Source: JAUXFK01 sp034189035 (GTDB lineage: Bacteria > Desulfobacterota > UBA8473). Taken from it: a DNA stretch of 51,627 nt. This document shows, one piece after another, positions 40,746 to 49,769 of this stretch (positions are counted from its first letter, which is position 1; the number at the start of each line of letters is the position of its first letter). The notes under the pieces are model-generated. The model did not search any database, was not told the DNA's origin, and saw only the letters and a list, made by a program, of their open reading frames with translations. Location: positions 1 to 51,627 of the forward strand of contig JAXHVA010000021.1 in NCBI GenBank assembly GCA_034189035.1, given 5' to 3'. The position numbers were made by a program, and so were the translations under genes.

Positions 40746-41600
40746 TTGCAATTGGGAGTCCATGTCTCTATTTCGGGAAAGATATTTCACTCTATAGACA
40801 GGGCAAAGGCCATAGGGTGCACTGCTATGCAGATATTCTCGCATAACCCACGTGGTTGGAAAGTCCCTCCGCTTTTCGATGAAGATGTGCGGATATTTAA
40901 AGAAAAGTTAAATGAAAGTAAGATACACCCACTTGTGGTTCATACATCATACCTTATTAATCTTGCTTCACCAGATGAAGATCTCTACAAGAGATCAATA
41001 GATTCTTTTAAACTCGATTTAGAAAGGGCGGATATGTTAGGCGCAACCTTTTTAGTAACCCACATTGGGAGCTCTAAGGATAGGGATCTACAGTATGGGA
41101 TGAAAAGGGCAAGTGACGCATTAAACTCGATACTGGATGATGGCAGGCATAGAAACGTAAAGATTCTTTTGGAGAATACTGCTGGTTCTGGTTCAATAAT
41201 TGGTTATACACTAAATCAAATCAAGGAGATAACCGAATCAGTAAAGAAAGATCATTCGCTGGGTCTATGTTTCGATACATGCCATGGCTTTGCTTCTGGT
41301 TATGATCTGAGAGATACGGATTCCATAGAAGAGTTAATAAACGAGATCGATTCGTTTTTGGGTATGGACAGATTCTGTCTGATCCATCTAAACGATTCTA
41401 AGGGAAGCCTTGGCTCTTTCATCGATCGGCATGAACATATCGGCAAAGGCAAAATTGGCATCAAGGGGTTTGATATATTGATAAATCACCGGGCAGTGCG
41501 AGATATGCCCATGATACTGGAAACCCCTAAAAAAGAGGAACAGGACGATGTCAAGAATCTGTTCACTGTAAAGAGGCTAAGAAATTCAATGGGCTCTTGA
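40746..41600 (+). CDS. nfo: Endonuclease IV (AP endonuclease)
   Basis: A 284-residue TIM-barrel DNA repair enzyme. Recognisable zinc-site segments are LVVHTSYLINLASP, LLENTAGSGSIIGY, LCFDTCHGFASGYDL, LIHLNDSKGSLGSFIDRHEHIGKGKIG and MILETPKK. It cuts DNA 5' of abasic sites and needs three zinc ions. Length fits the family. The start codon is a TTG followed two codons later by another TTG; either may be used, since the ribosome site is weak. It is probably transcribed with the phosphoesterase gene. Confidence 0.93.
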   Translation: MQLGVHVSISGKIFHSIDRAKAIGCTAMQIFSHNPRGWKVPPLFDEDVRIFKEKLNESKIHPLVVHTSYLINLASPDEDLYKRSIDSFKLDLERADMLGATFLVTHIGSSKDRDLQYGMKRASDALNSILDDGRHRNVKILLENTAGSGSIIGYTLNQIKEITESVKKDHSLGLCFDTCHGFASGYDLRDTDSIEELINEIDSFLGMDRFCLIHLNDSKGSLGSFIDRHEHIGKGKIGIKGFDILINHRAVRDMPMILETPKKEEQDDVKNLFTVKRLRNSMGS

Positions 41601-41750
41601 TTCTGTAAAATAAGTCATTACATTTATAGCTAATAGGGATTTGCTTAAAGCTCATAGCGTTCTGTGCCAAAGAATGATAAGAACCTCCTTTTCCCCTTTA
41701 TGAAAAAGAGGGGAAATAAAGAGGGATGAGCTACTATTTTTTGGTGAAAG

Positions 41751-42500
41751 ATGAACCTGAAATTATTAAAAAACCTTTTGCAAGGGGTTAAAAGAGGGGA
41801 AGTTGAAGTTGATGAAGCATTGGATTCATTGAAAACTCTCCCCTTTGAAGATATCGGTCATGCAACCGTTGATCACCATCGCCATTTAAGACTTGGGTTT
41901 CCTGAGGTAATATTCGGAGAGGGCAAGTCAGATGAGGATATTATCTCTATAACTCAAAGTATGGTTGAAAAAGGTGAAAATATTTTGGTAACTAGGGTAG
42001 ATAGGGAGAAAGCACAAAGAGTAAAGGATATCTTTCCAGATGCTCAATACCATCCAAAGCCGAATGCGATTACAATAGTAAATCAGGAGATAAAAGAAGG
42101 GGGCAGGGGAACTGTATTGGTAATCAGCGCTGGAACTTCAGATATGCCAGTAGCTGAAGAGGCTTTGCTTACTGCTTACATGATGGGGAACAAGGTTGAT
42201 CGACTCTATGATGTCGGAGTTGCAGGTATTCACCGTTTAATGAGCCAGATGAAAAGGCTGTTTGACGCCAGTGTACTGGTAGTGGTTGCAGGAATGGAAG
42301 GAGCACTACCGAGCGTTGTTGGTGGATTGGTTGCAAAACCTATCATTGCGGTTCCTACGAGTATTGGATATGGCGCCAATTTTGGAGGGATAACCGCCTT
42401 GCTAGGAATGTTAAATTCATGTGCTCCGGGGGTTGCGGTTACTAATATTGACAACGGTTTTGGAGCTGGTTATATTGCGAGTTTAATTAATAGGGCCTGA
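41751..42500 (+). CDS. larB: Nickel-pincer cofactor biosynthesis protein LarB
   Basis: A 249-residue protein: FEDIGHATVDHHRHLRLGFPEVIFGEGK in the N-terminal third, then a PurE-like domain with VLVISAGTSDMPVAEEA, YDVGVAGIHRLM, GMEGALPSVVGGLVAKPIIAVPTSIGYG and NIDNGFGAG. LarB carboxylates and hydrolyses nicotinic acid adenine dinucleotide, the first step towards the nickel-pincer nucleotide of lactate racemase-type enzymes. larC starts 4 bases after it; larE and larA are not in the window. Confidence 0.93.
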   Translation: MNLKLLKNLLQGVKRGEVEVDEALDSLKTLPFEDIGHATVDHHRHLRLGFPEVIFGEGKSDEDIISITQSMVEKGENILVTRVDREKAQRVKDIFPDAQYHPKPNAITIVNQEIKEGGRGTVLVISAGTSDMPVAEEALLTAYMMGNKVDRLYDVGVAGIHRLMSQMKRLFDASVLVVVAGMEGALPSVVGGLVAKPIIAVPTSIGYGANFGGITALLGMLNSCAPGVAVTNIDNGFGAGYIASLINRA

Positions 42501-42504
42501 AGGA

Positions 42505-43671
42505 ATGAATATAGCCTATTTTGATTGTTTTTCTGGAATTAGCGGAGATATGGTCCTGGGTGCCTTGTTTGATTTGGGGCTTCCTAAGACCATAGTAGAG
42601 GATGAGTTAAAGAAACTTCCTTTGGATGGATATGAGATATCTTATTGCGCTGACCAGAGGATGAAGATTAGCGGCTCTAAGGTAAAGGTGGTTCTAAAAC
42701 AAGAAGATACCTATCACCGGAGCTTTTCTGATATCAGGCGTCTCATCGAAGGAAGCACTTTAGATAAAGAAGTCAAGGGATTAAGCATAAGTGTATTTCG
42801 TACTTTGGCACAAGCGGAAGCGAAAATCCACAAGAGAGATGTTGACAGTGTGTGTTTCCATGAGGTAGGAGCTGTCGATTCTATTATTGATATCGTAGGG
42901 TCGATCCTTGGGTTAACCTATTTTGAGATAGATCGAATCTATGCCTCAAGGATCCCTCTAGGGTCGGGTTTTGTGAATTGTCAGCATGGGAGATTACCTA
43001 TTCCTGCACCAGCGACCCTCGAAATACTCCGGGGTAAACCCGTTTACGAAACGGGGATTAAAGGAGAGTTGGTTACACCAACTGGGGCAGCTATAATCCG
43101 CACCCTTACGGAAGATTTCGGAAGGATGCCTTCAATGAGGATTAAGGGTGTCGGTTACGGAGTGGGTGATAGAGAGTTTGAAGAGATTCCGAATCTTCTC
43201 AGGCTTATTTTGGGAGAAGATGAAAGAGCAAAAGAGGTTGACAGGGTAACTGTAATAGAGACAAACATCGATGATATGAGCCCGGAGGTCTATGATTTTT
43301 TGATGGAAAGGCTCTTTGAGCAAGGGGCGTTGGATGTGTCTCTATCGTCTGTTCAGATGAAAAAGAACAGACCAGGTCTTCTTCTAAGGGTGATTTGCCA
43401 TGAGGAGAAGAGGTTACCTGTGATTCACTCTATATTTGAGGAGACAACATCCTTTGGTGTTCGTTATTTTGAAATGGAGAGGTTGAAGCTTAAAAGCTGG
43501 GTGAAAGAGGTAGAGACGAGGTTTGGGAAAGTCCATGTAAAGATAGGCCAGCAAAGAGATAAAATAGTGAATATATCGCCAGAGTATGAAGATTGCAAGA
43601 GAATAGCAAAAGAAAGAGATGTTCCATTAAAGAGGGTTTATAGTGAGGTAATAAAGGAGGCTTTGTCATGA
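42505..43671 (+). CDS. larC: Nickel-pincer cofactor nickel-insertase LarC
   Basis: A 388-residue protein in one continuous frame: YFDCFSGISGDMVLGAL at the start, VCFHEVGAVDSIIDIVG, GELVTPTGAAIIRTL and, in the second half, VIETNIDDMSPEVYDFLMERLFE. LarC inserts nickel into the pincer nucleotide in a CTP-dependent step. In some lactobacilli the protein arises by ribosomal frameshifting between larC1 and larC2; here both parts are fused. It is tightly coupled to larB. Confidence 0.93.
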   Translation: MNIAYFDCFSGISGDMVLGALFDLGLPKTIVEDELKKLPLDGYEISYCADQRMKISGSKVKVVLKQEDTYHRSFSDIRRLIEGSTLDKEVKGLSISVFRTLAQAEAKIHKRDVDSVCFHEVGAVDSIIDIVGSILGLTYFEIDRIYASRIPLGSGFVNCQHGRLPIPAPATLEILRGKPVYETGIKGELVTPTGAAIIRTLTEDFGRMPSMRIKGVGYGVGDREFEEIPNLLRLILGEDERAKEVDRVTVIETNIDDMSPEVYDFLMERLFEQGALDVSLSSVQMKKNRPGLLLRVICHEEKRLPVIHSIFEETTSFGVRYFEMERLKLKSWVKEVETRFGKVHVKIGQQRDKIVNISPEYEDCKRIAKERDVPLKRVYSEVIKEALS

Positions 43672-43764
43672 AAATGCCCCCTTTACGCTTGAAGATTCGG
43701 TTTCGTCTTGTTTATTAGGAGTTTTTTTAAGAGTCTGTTCTTACTAAGAAGGAGGTTAAATAAG

Positions 43765-43983
43765 ATGCCAATATACGAATACAGGTGTGAGCATTGCAAA
43801 AAAGAATTTGAGGAATTGGTATTAGGGAGTTCATCTGAGGTGAATTGTCCGGTATGTAAAAGTGCAGATGTTGAAAAGTTGCTTTCAACCTTCAGCTTTA
43901 AAAATGATGGAAATTATTCAAGTTCAGTTGGATCCAGTGGCTGTGGCACTTGTTCATCGAACAATTGTAGTTCGTGTCATTAA
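43765..43983 (+). CDS. FmdB-family zinc ribbon protein
   Basis: A 72-residue protein: MPIYEYRCEHCKKEFEELV, then NCPVCKSADVEKLLSTFSFK, the classic FmdB CxxC/CxxC zinc ribbon. It ends in a Ser/Cys-rich tail (CGTCSSNNCSSC) that could bind more metal. Function is unknown; the family is often called a regulatory protein. The ATG at 43765 with AAGGAGG nine bases upstream is preferred over the longer ORF from 43708. Confidence 0.9.
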   Translation: MPIYEYRCEHCKKEFEELVLGSSSEVNCPVCKSADVEKLLSTFSFKNDGNYSSSVGSSGCGTCSSNNCSSCH

Positions 43984-44098
43984 GATTTGCCCCTTGTTGG
44001 AGTATGCTGATAGATTACTGCCTATAACACGCAGAAATGATACAAAATCTATAATTGACGAACATTATTTATAGATAGTTTTCATATGGAAGTTTTGA

Positions 44099-44761
44099 AT
44101 GAAATACTACCCGATAAATGTTGATATAACCGATAAGATATGTGTAGTATTGGGTGGTGGGAGGATTGCGCAGAGGAAGGTCGAGTCACTTTTAAAATAC
44201 AAAGGAGCAGTTACTGTAATCAGTCCTTCTTTAACCCCAAAGCTGAAAGAGCTTCAATCCTTAGGAAAGATAAAAAATGTATGCAGAGAGTACCAAAGTG
44301 GAGACATTAAGGATGCATTTGTTGTTTTCTGTGCAACCAATGATTCAAACATAAATAAAAAGGCGGCTGAAGAGGCAAAAAAAAGGGGGATCCTCTTTAA
44401 TGTTGTTGATATGCCGAAGATGTGCAATTTTATTGTCCCCTCAGTAGTTCAAAGGGGGGACTTGTTTATATCCATCTCCACCAATGGAAAAAGCCCGGCA
44501 CTTGCAAAGAGGATAAGAAAAGAGCTTGAGGCAGCTTATGGAGAAGAGTACGCTTTATTCCTTATTCTAATGGGTGCCATACGTGAGAAGCTTTTATTGG
44601 AAAGCAGTGACTCACAAAAAAACAGCATGACTTTCTACAGGTTGATAGATTCGGACATTCTCGATTATGTAAAAAAGGGAAAGGAAGAAGAGGTGAATAG
44701 AGTTCTCTTTGACGTTCTAGGAGAGGGGTATACATTACAAGAGCTGAATATCGTCTTTTAG
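44099..44761 (+). CDS. Precorrin-2 dehydrogenase / sirohydrochlorin ferrochelatase
   Basis: A 220-residue protein like the N-terminal half of CysG and yeast Met8p: KICVVLGGGRIAQRKVESLLKY binds NAD, then AFVVFCATNDSNINKKAAEEAKKRG, FNVVDMPKMCNFIVPSVVQRGDLFISISTNGKSPALAKRIR split over about 95-145. It oxidises precorrin-2 to sirohydrochlorin and may add iron for siroheme. It precedes a cytochrome assembly gene and hemA, an order common in tetrapyrrole clusters of anaerobic bacteria. Confidence 0.9.
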   Translation: MKYYPINVDITDKICVVLGGGRIAQRKVESLLKYKGAVTVISPSLTPKLKELQSLGKIKNVCREYQSGDIKDAFVVFCATNDSNINKKAAEEAKKRGILFNVVDMPKMCNFIVPSVVQRGDLFISISTNGKSPALAKRIRKELEAAYGEEYALFLILMGAIREKLLLESSDSQKNSMTFYRLIDSDILDYVKKGKEEEVNRVLFDVLGEGYTLQELNIVF

Positions 44762-44778
44762 ATCGTAGGATTTCAATA

Positions 44779-45597
44779 ATGAATATCTTTTTTTTTAAAG
44801 CAGTACTTATATTTTATTTCGCGGGGACTCTGATCTTCTTGCTGTTCTTATTCAAACAGAAATCCTTTATTTCTAAGGTTGCTACAACTGTTCTATTCAG
44901 TGGTTTTATTTTCCATACAATAAGTTTGACTTTGAGATATTTTGAGGCCGGGTACCTCCCTATCACCAATCTACATGAAGCACCTTCGTTTTTGGCATGG
45001 ACAATTGTGTTTCTGTATCTCATCGTCCAATTTAAATATAAGATAGATGTTCTAGGTTCTTTTATCTCGCCTTTAGCATTCATCCTTATTACTTTATCAG
45101 CTGCTTTTTCCAAAGAGATTGGGCCCCTTCCATCAATACTAAAGAGCACGTGGCTTCCGATTCATGTTCTTGTGGCATTTTTGGGCAATGCAATCTTCGC
45201 TCTTGCTTTTTGTGCCGGTGTGATGTACCTGATACAGGAATACCAGATAAAGTCTAAACGGATCGGGTCTTTATACTATAGACTGCCTTCTTTAAAGTTA
45301 TTGGACGATATAAACCATTCATGCCTCTCTATCGGATTCCCTTTACTAACTATTGCAATGGTTTCAGGTTCAATATGGGCGAGGTTTGCCTGGGGTTCCT
45401 TCTGGAACTGGGATGCAAAGGAAATATGGACATTGCTGACATGGATATTTTATGCAGCATTGTTGCATGGGAGGATAAATATGGGGTGGAGAGGGAAACG
45501 CGCTGCTGTCTTTGCAATCGTTGGCTTTTTTGCGGTAATGTTCTCTTTCCTTGGAATAAATACCATGTGTTCAGTGCTTCATTCTTATGAAAGGTGA
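44779..45597 (+). CDS. ccsA: Cytochrome c assembly protein CcsA/HemX-like
   Basis: A 272-residue membrane protein with about eight hydrophobic helices and the heme-handling tryptophan-rich motif WGSFWNWDAKEIWTLLTW near residue 210. It has histidines that could bind heme (for example PIHVLVAF and the C-terminal MCSVLHSYE). Proteins of this family present heme for cytochrome c maturation; relatives next to hemA are called HemX and affect GluTR levels. The WWD motif favours CcsA. It starts 17 bases after the siroheme gene and precedes hemA. Confidence 0.85.
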   Translation: MNIFFFKAVLIFYFAGTLIFLLFLFKQKSFISKVATTVLFSGFIFHTISLTLRYFEAGYLPITNLHEAPSFLAWTIVFLYLIVQFKYKIDVLGSFISPLAFILITLSAAFSKEIGPLPSILKSTWLPIHVLVAFLGNAIFALAFCAGVMYLIQEYQIKSKRIGSLYYRLPSLKLLDDINHSCLSIGFPLLTIAMVSGSIWARFAWGSFWNWDAKEIWTLLTWIFYAALLHGRINMGWRGKRAAVFAIVGFFAVMFSFLGINTMCSVLHSYER

Positions 45598-45916
45598 TAG
45601 ATCTTCGTAACAGTTAGGCTTTTGAAAAGGGTCGCAATAAGGAGTAGCCAATTTATTCGGGTAAAATTCACACTCAAGTGAGTGTAAACAAAAACAGTAT
45701 GTCACCAGTCAATTCTGTCGTTCCATTTGTAGACTCTTTCAGAAGTAAAATTTAGGATAATTACCTGTTTTTTTCTTAGTTCATTTTAGACATTCAGACA
45801 ACACAGTAAAGATTAAAATTTGATTGCCGTCAAAGCTTGCTAATAACTGGTAACTTCCTATTTTATAAATACGAATGATACGGTTTTTCTTTTTTTTATA
45901 GGATATAGTTTGTTAA
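45598..45916. other. Leader region of hemA with a small inverted repeat
   Basis: A 319-base gap without coding signal. At 45670-45685 there is a perfect inverted repeat, ACACTCA-AG-TGAGTGT, a possible operator. The rest is AT-rich. The gap suggests that hemA has its own promoter. Confidence 0.45.
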
Positions 45917-47179
45917 ATGGACATCATTGTAGTCGGATTAAACCATAAAACAGCTCCCATAGAAATGAGGGAAAGGCTCCATTTCCCTTCAGATAATATT
46001 GAAGAGCCTCTGAAAAAGTTAACCAACCTCTCTTATATCAGCGAAGGTTTGATTCTCTCTACATGTAACCGGGTGGAAGTCATGGCAGTTACAAGGGATC
46101 CTGAAAAAGGGATAAATGAGATAAAGAATTTTTTGTCTTCTTACCACAATGTACCAAAACAACAATTGGATTCTTGCCTGTATTCATACGAGTCTGATGA
46201 TGCTATCAGGCATGTTTTCAAGGTTGCTTCCAGTTTAGATTCAATGGTCGTAGGAGAACCACAGATATTAGGTCAGTTAAAGGATGCCTACAGGATGGCA
46301 AATCGATCTAAGACATCCGGTCTGATCTTGCATAAGTTTCTCCACAAGGCCTTTTCCGTGGGCAAGAAGGTGAGAACAGAGAGTATGATCGCAACTTCTG
46401 CTGTGTCTATAAGCTTCGCTGCTGTTGAACTGGCGAAAAAGATATTTGATGATTTAAAATACAAAGTTATTATGCTTATCGGTAGCGGTGAGATGTCTGA
46501 ACTGGCGGCACGCCATTTGATGAACAATGGGGTGAAGGAGATATTGATAGCAAACAGGACTCGTGAAAGAGCTGAAAAATTAGCACGTGAATTCCGTGGC
46601 AGAACCGTTGTTTTTGAAGATTTAGCCCTTTTTCTTGATCAGGTTGATATTGTGATAAGTTCAACCAGTTCTCCTCACTATACGATCGGGTATAATGATA
46701 TCGTAAGATCCCTTAAAATAAGAAAGTTCAGACCAATCTTTCTCATTGATATTGCTGTGCCTCGAAATATTGATCCTAAAATAAACGACATTGACAATAT
46801 CTATCTTTACGATATCGATGACATGCAAGGTGTAGTTGATGCCAATATAAAGGCACGAAGTGAAGAGGCGAAGAAGGCTGAAAGGATCATCGAGAAGGAG
46901 GTAGGTAAATTTGATAGATGGTTGAAGAGTTTGAGTGTTGTCCCTACAATTATCTCATTAAAGCAAAGGCTCGAGGACATAAGAAAGAAGGAGGTAGAAA
47001 AGGTTATAGCCGGTTTGAATGGAAACTCACAGCTCGACAGAGAGTTATTGAATAACCTGACATCTTCGATCATTAATAAGATCCTCCATAGCCCATTGAC
47101 GCAGTTAAAAAGACAGGAAGATACACGTAGAAGGGATTACTATATCGATGCAATAAGAAATCTTTTCAACCTTGAATGA
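45917..47179 (+). CDS. hemA: Glutamyl-tRNA reductase
   Basis: A 420-residue protein: VVGLNHKTAPIEMRERL, then LSTCNRVEV with catalytic Cys50, SLDSMVVGEPQILGQLKDAY, a NADPH-binding domain (MLIGSGEMSELAARHL, ILIANRTRERAEKLA) and a C-terminal dimerisation region with long helices. It reduces Glu-tRNA to glutamate-1-semialdehyde, the first step of tetrapyrrole synthesis in the C5 pathway. Length is usual. Its neighbours (siroheme and cytochrome assembly) use its product. Confidence 0.96.
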   Translation: MDIIVVGLNHKTAPIEMRERLHFPSDNIEEPLKKLTNLSYISEGLILSTCNRVEVMAVTRDPEKGINEIKNFLSSYHNVPKQQLDSCLYSYESDDAIRHVFKVASSLDSMVVGEPQILGQLKDAYRMANRSKTSGLILHKFLHKAFSVGKKVRTESMIATSAVSISFAAVELAKKIFDDLKYKVIMLIGSGEMSELAARHLMNNGVKEILIANRTRERAEKLAREFRGRTVVFEDLALFLDQVDIVISSTSSPHYTIGYNDIVRSLKIRKFRPIFLIDIAVPRNIDPKINDIDNIYLYDIDDMQGVVDANIKARSEEAKKAERIIEKEVGKFDRWLKSLSVVPTIISLKQRLEDIRKKEVEKVIAGLNGNSQLDRELLNNLTSSIINKILHSPLTQLKRQEDTRRRDYYIDAIRNLFNLE

Positions 47180-47210
47180 TATAAATAATGTTGTTCTTCG
47201 AATAAACTCT

Positions 47211-47307
47211 CTGTTGGCCAAAAGAAAAATTCCTTTGAGTGGTTATCAAAAGGTTTTTTATAACAAGTCTTGGTAAAACGAAAAGAAATTTTTCTTTTGG
47301 CCAACAG
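47211..47307. repeat. 97-bp element with perfect 21-bp inverted ends
   Basis: The ends 47211-47231 and 47287-47307 are perfect inverted copies (core GTTGGCCAAAAGAAAAA). The interior of 55 bases has a small GTTAT/ATAAC hairpin. It fills the space between hemA and thiD. No clear target duplication is visible. It could be a MITE, or a bidirectional hairpin affecting the transcript. Confidence 0.7.
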
Positions 47308-47324
47308 CCTATAAAGGATTATTT

Positions 47325-48119
47325 TTGATAAAGCGGGTACTTACAATAGCAGGGTCTGATTCCGGAGGGGGGGCTGGAGTACAGGCAGATTTAAAGACCA
47401 TCGCCCTTTACGGTGGTTTTGGAATGAGTGTAATTACTGCCCTGACAGCCCAAAACACCTTAGGTATTCAAGATGTATATCCCATACCCATTGAGTTTAT
47501 AAAGAGGCAGATCGATTCTGTTGTTACAGATATTGGTGTTGATGCTGTGAAGACCGGGATGTTAGTAAACTCCGATGTAGTGAAGGCTGTTGCTAACAAG
47601 ATGAGGGAATATGAGATAGAAAAGCTTATCGTTGATCCGGTCATGGTAGCCAAGGGAGGAAGGTCGGTTCTCTATGAGGATGCATTGGATGCCCTTAAAA
47701 GCGAATTGATTCCCCTGGCCTTCCTCATTACTCCAAATCTCCATGAGGCCTCAAAGATATGGGGCAGGAAGGTTGAAAATACTGAGGAAATGAAGAAGGC
47801 TGCTCTAGAGATTTTTAAAAGAGGGGCAAGTAATGTCTTGATTAAAGGGGGGCATTTACCTGGCAGATCAATAGATATCCTTTTTAACGGGAAAGAGTAT
47901 TTTGAATACGATTCTGATAGGATTCACACTGCGAATACACATGGGACAGGCTGTGTTTATTCTGCTTTTTTAGCGTTAGAGATCGCAATGGGTTCCACTG
48001 TGAGTCAGGCAGTAAAAAATGCCAAGGATTTTATAGCTATTGCTATTAAAAGCTCCCTTGATTTGGGTAAGGGGCATGGCCCTGTCAACCCATATGCAGC
48101 TATCTTAAGGGAGATATAA
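47325..48119 (+). CDS. thiD: Hydroxymethylpyrimidine (phosphate) kinase
   Basis: A 264-residue ribokinase-fold enzyme: LTIAGSDSGGGAGVQADLKTI at the start, VDPVMVAKGG, LITPNLHEA, VLIKGGHLPG and the anion-hole motif NTHGTGCVYSAFLAL with the catalytic Cys. It phosphorylates HMP and HMP-P for thiamin synthesis, the step after ThiC, which lies downstream. The start is a TTG eight bases after AAAGGA. The TTG overlaps the end of a large inverted repeat region. Confidence 0.94.
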   Translation: MIKRVLTIAGSDSGGGAGVQADLKTIALYGGFGMSVITALTAQNTLGIQDVYPIPIEFIKRQIDSVVTDIGVDAVKTGMLVNSDVVKAVANKMREYEIEKLIVDPVMVAKGGRSVLYEDALDALKSELIPLAFLITPNLHEASKIWGRKVENTEEMKKAALEIFKRGASNVLIKGGHLPGRSIDILFNGKEYFEYDSDRIHTANTHGTGCVYSAFLALEIAMGSTVSQAVKNAKDFIAIAIKSSLDLGKGHGPVNPYAAILREI

Positions 48120-48243
48120 GGCCAAGTCAATTCTCCAATATCAAAGACTCAATTAAAGGGAAAAAGTTCGAAGAGACAGACGAACTTATTGACTCGGTTG
48201 ATATGAAAAAAATACATTGATATAGATTTACATATAAGTTTTT

Positions 48244-48272
48244 TTGACAGAAAGAAAGAACAGGAGTATAGT
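48244..48272 (+). promoter_or_regulatory. Strong sigma-70 promoter upstream of thiC
   Basis: TTGACA (48244-48249), a 17-base spacer and TATAGT (48267-48272). Transcription should begin near 48279, leaving about 185 bases of leader before thiC. No other promoter this good was seen in the window. Confidence 0.75.
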
Positions 48273-48282
48273 AACTAAATAA

Positions 48283-48450
48283 GGAGTCGAGCTTGCCCTA
48301 AAAAAAGAAAAGGGAATACCGGATCTGAACTATGATAAAAAAAATTTAGGGAAAGAATCTCCAGTGAGGGTCTTAGGAAGGGATGAAAAAGAGGTCGGAG
48401 AGAAGATTCATAAGGATTATCAACTCAGAATCTTTGAGTTAATCCAATGA
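48283..48450 (+). other. Possible short ORF in the thiC leader
   Basis: A stop-free frame of 55 codons runs from 48283 to a TGA at 48448-48450, right before the thiC ribosome site (TGAGGAGG). It reads, in part, GIPDLNYDKKNLGKES and VRVLGRDEKEVGEKIHKDYQLRIF, which looks like real protein, but no ATG, GTG or TTG is in frame at its beginning. It may be a remnant, a gene with an indel in the A7 run near 48301, or chance. Together with 48120-48282 this covers the 346-base gap between thiD and thiC; no TPP aptamer is seen. Confidence 0.35.
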
Positions 48451-48465
48451 GGAGGAAAATATAAG

Positions 48466-49752
48466 GTGGGCCAATTATCAGATGCCAAAAGAGGAGTTAT
48501 TACAGATGAGATGAAGGCCTGTGCCCTTGATGAAAACCTGGATGCAGAGCTTATTCGTGAAGGAATTTCTAAGGGAAATACGATTATATCCCAGAACATA
48601 AAGCATAAATATATAAAGCCTCTTGCTATTGGTAAGGGATTAAGAACCAAGATAAATGCTAACATAGGTACATCCAAAGATCATATCGATATGAACGAAG
48701 AGCTAGAGAAATTAAGGATAGCCGTAAATGCAGGTGCAGATACGATCATGGACTTGAGTACAGGGGGGAATCTGGATGAAATAAGAAAAGAGATTATAAA
48801 GAAATCTACGATCCCTGTTGGAACGGTTCCTATTTATCAGACAGCGATTGAAACAGTACAGAACAAAAAGACGTCTATTGTAAATATGACAGCGGATGAT
48901 ATCTTCAAAGTAATAGAGAGACACGCACAAGATGGTGTTGACTTTGTTACTGTGCACTGTGGTGTAACCATTGAATCTGTTGGGAGGCTTAAAAAAGAGG
49001 GCAGATTAATGGACGTCGTCAGTCGTGGAGGGGCTTTCTTAGTCGAGTGGATGGCGTATAATGATAAGGAGAACCCCCTTTTCGAGAACTTCGATCGATT
49101 GTTGGATATTGCTCAAGCCTTCGACCTTACCCTTAGCCTGGGAGATGGGCTTCGTCCTGGGGCGCTTGCAGATGCCACAGATAGAGGACAGGTTCAGGAA
49201 CTGGTTATCTTAGGAGAACTTACACAGAGGGCATGGGATCGTGATGTGCAGATCATGATCGAAGGTCCGGGTCATGTACCTATAAATCAGATCGAGGCGA
49301 ATATCCTTTTACAAAAGCAATTGTGTCATGGTGCTCCATTCTATGTATTAGGCCCTTTGGTTACAGATATCGCTCCTGGATATGACCATATTACCTCTGC
49401 TATTGGAGGTGCTATCGCTGCATCAGCGGGAGCAGACTTTTTATGCTATGTAACGCCATCTGAGCACCTTGGATTACCTACGGTTGAAGATGTCAGACAA
49501 GGTGTTATCGCATCAAGGATCGCTGCACATGCGGCAGATATTGCAAAGGGGGTTAAAGGGGCTATAGAGAAAGATCACAAGATGGCCGTGAGTAGAAAAC
49601 AGTTGGACTGGAAAGAACAGATCAATCTGGCACTTGACCCTGAAAGAGCGAAAGATCTGAGAGAGAGAATGGAACCAGAGGACAGTGAAGTTTGTACTAT
49701 GTGCGGGGAGTTCTGTGCAATAAGGGCTTCAAGCAGAGGGCTGAGCGAGTAA
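48466..49752 (+). CDS. thiC: Phosphomethylpyrimidine synthase
   Basis: A 428-residue radical-SAM enzyme of the short, anaerobe-type form. It has LIREGISKGNTIISQN, INANIGTSKDHID, AGADTIMDLSTGGNLDEIR, DFVTVHCGVT, MIEGPGHVPINQI, ITSAIGGAIAASAGADFLCYVTPSEHLGLP and, at the C-terminus, the Fe-S motif CTMCGEFC. It turns aminoimidazole ribotide into HMP-P. The start is a GTG with GAGGAGG about 10 bases upstream. It is expressed from the promoter at 48244-48272 rather than from a visible riboswitch. Confidence 0.96.
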   Translation: MGQLSDAKRGVITDEMKACALDENLDAELIREGISKGNTIISQNIKHKYIKPLAIGKGLRTKINANIGTSKDHIDMNEELEKLRIAVNAGADTIMDLSTGGNLDEIRKEIIKKSTIPVGTVPIYQTAIETVQNKKTSIVNMTADDIFKVIERHAQDGVDFVTVHCGVTIESVGRLKKEGRLMDVVSRGGAFLVEWMAYNDKENPLFENFDRLLDIAQAFDLTLSLGDGLRPGALADATDRGQVQELVILGELTQRAWDRDVQIMIEGPGHVPINQIEANILLQKQLCHGAPFYVLGPLVTDIAPGYDHITSAIGGAIAASAGADFLCYVTPSEHLGLPTVEDVRQGVIASRIAAHAADIAKGVKGAIEKDHKMAVSRKQLDWKEQINLALDPERAKDLRERMEPEDSEVCTMCGEFCAIRASSRGLSE

Positions 49753-49769
49753 AAAAAGAGGCGCGTAAG

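Noticed and set aside
48283..48465. TPP riboswitch in front of thiC
   Set aside because: A piece near 48323 (ACCGGATCTGAACTATG) faintly resembles the second half of the aptamer, but the CTGAGA core and the GCCAGCG part are absent, and the region reads better as coding.
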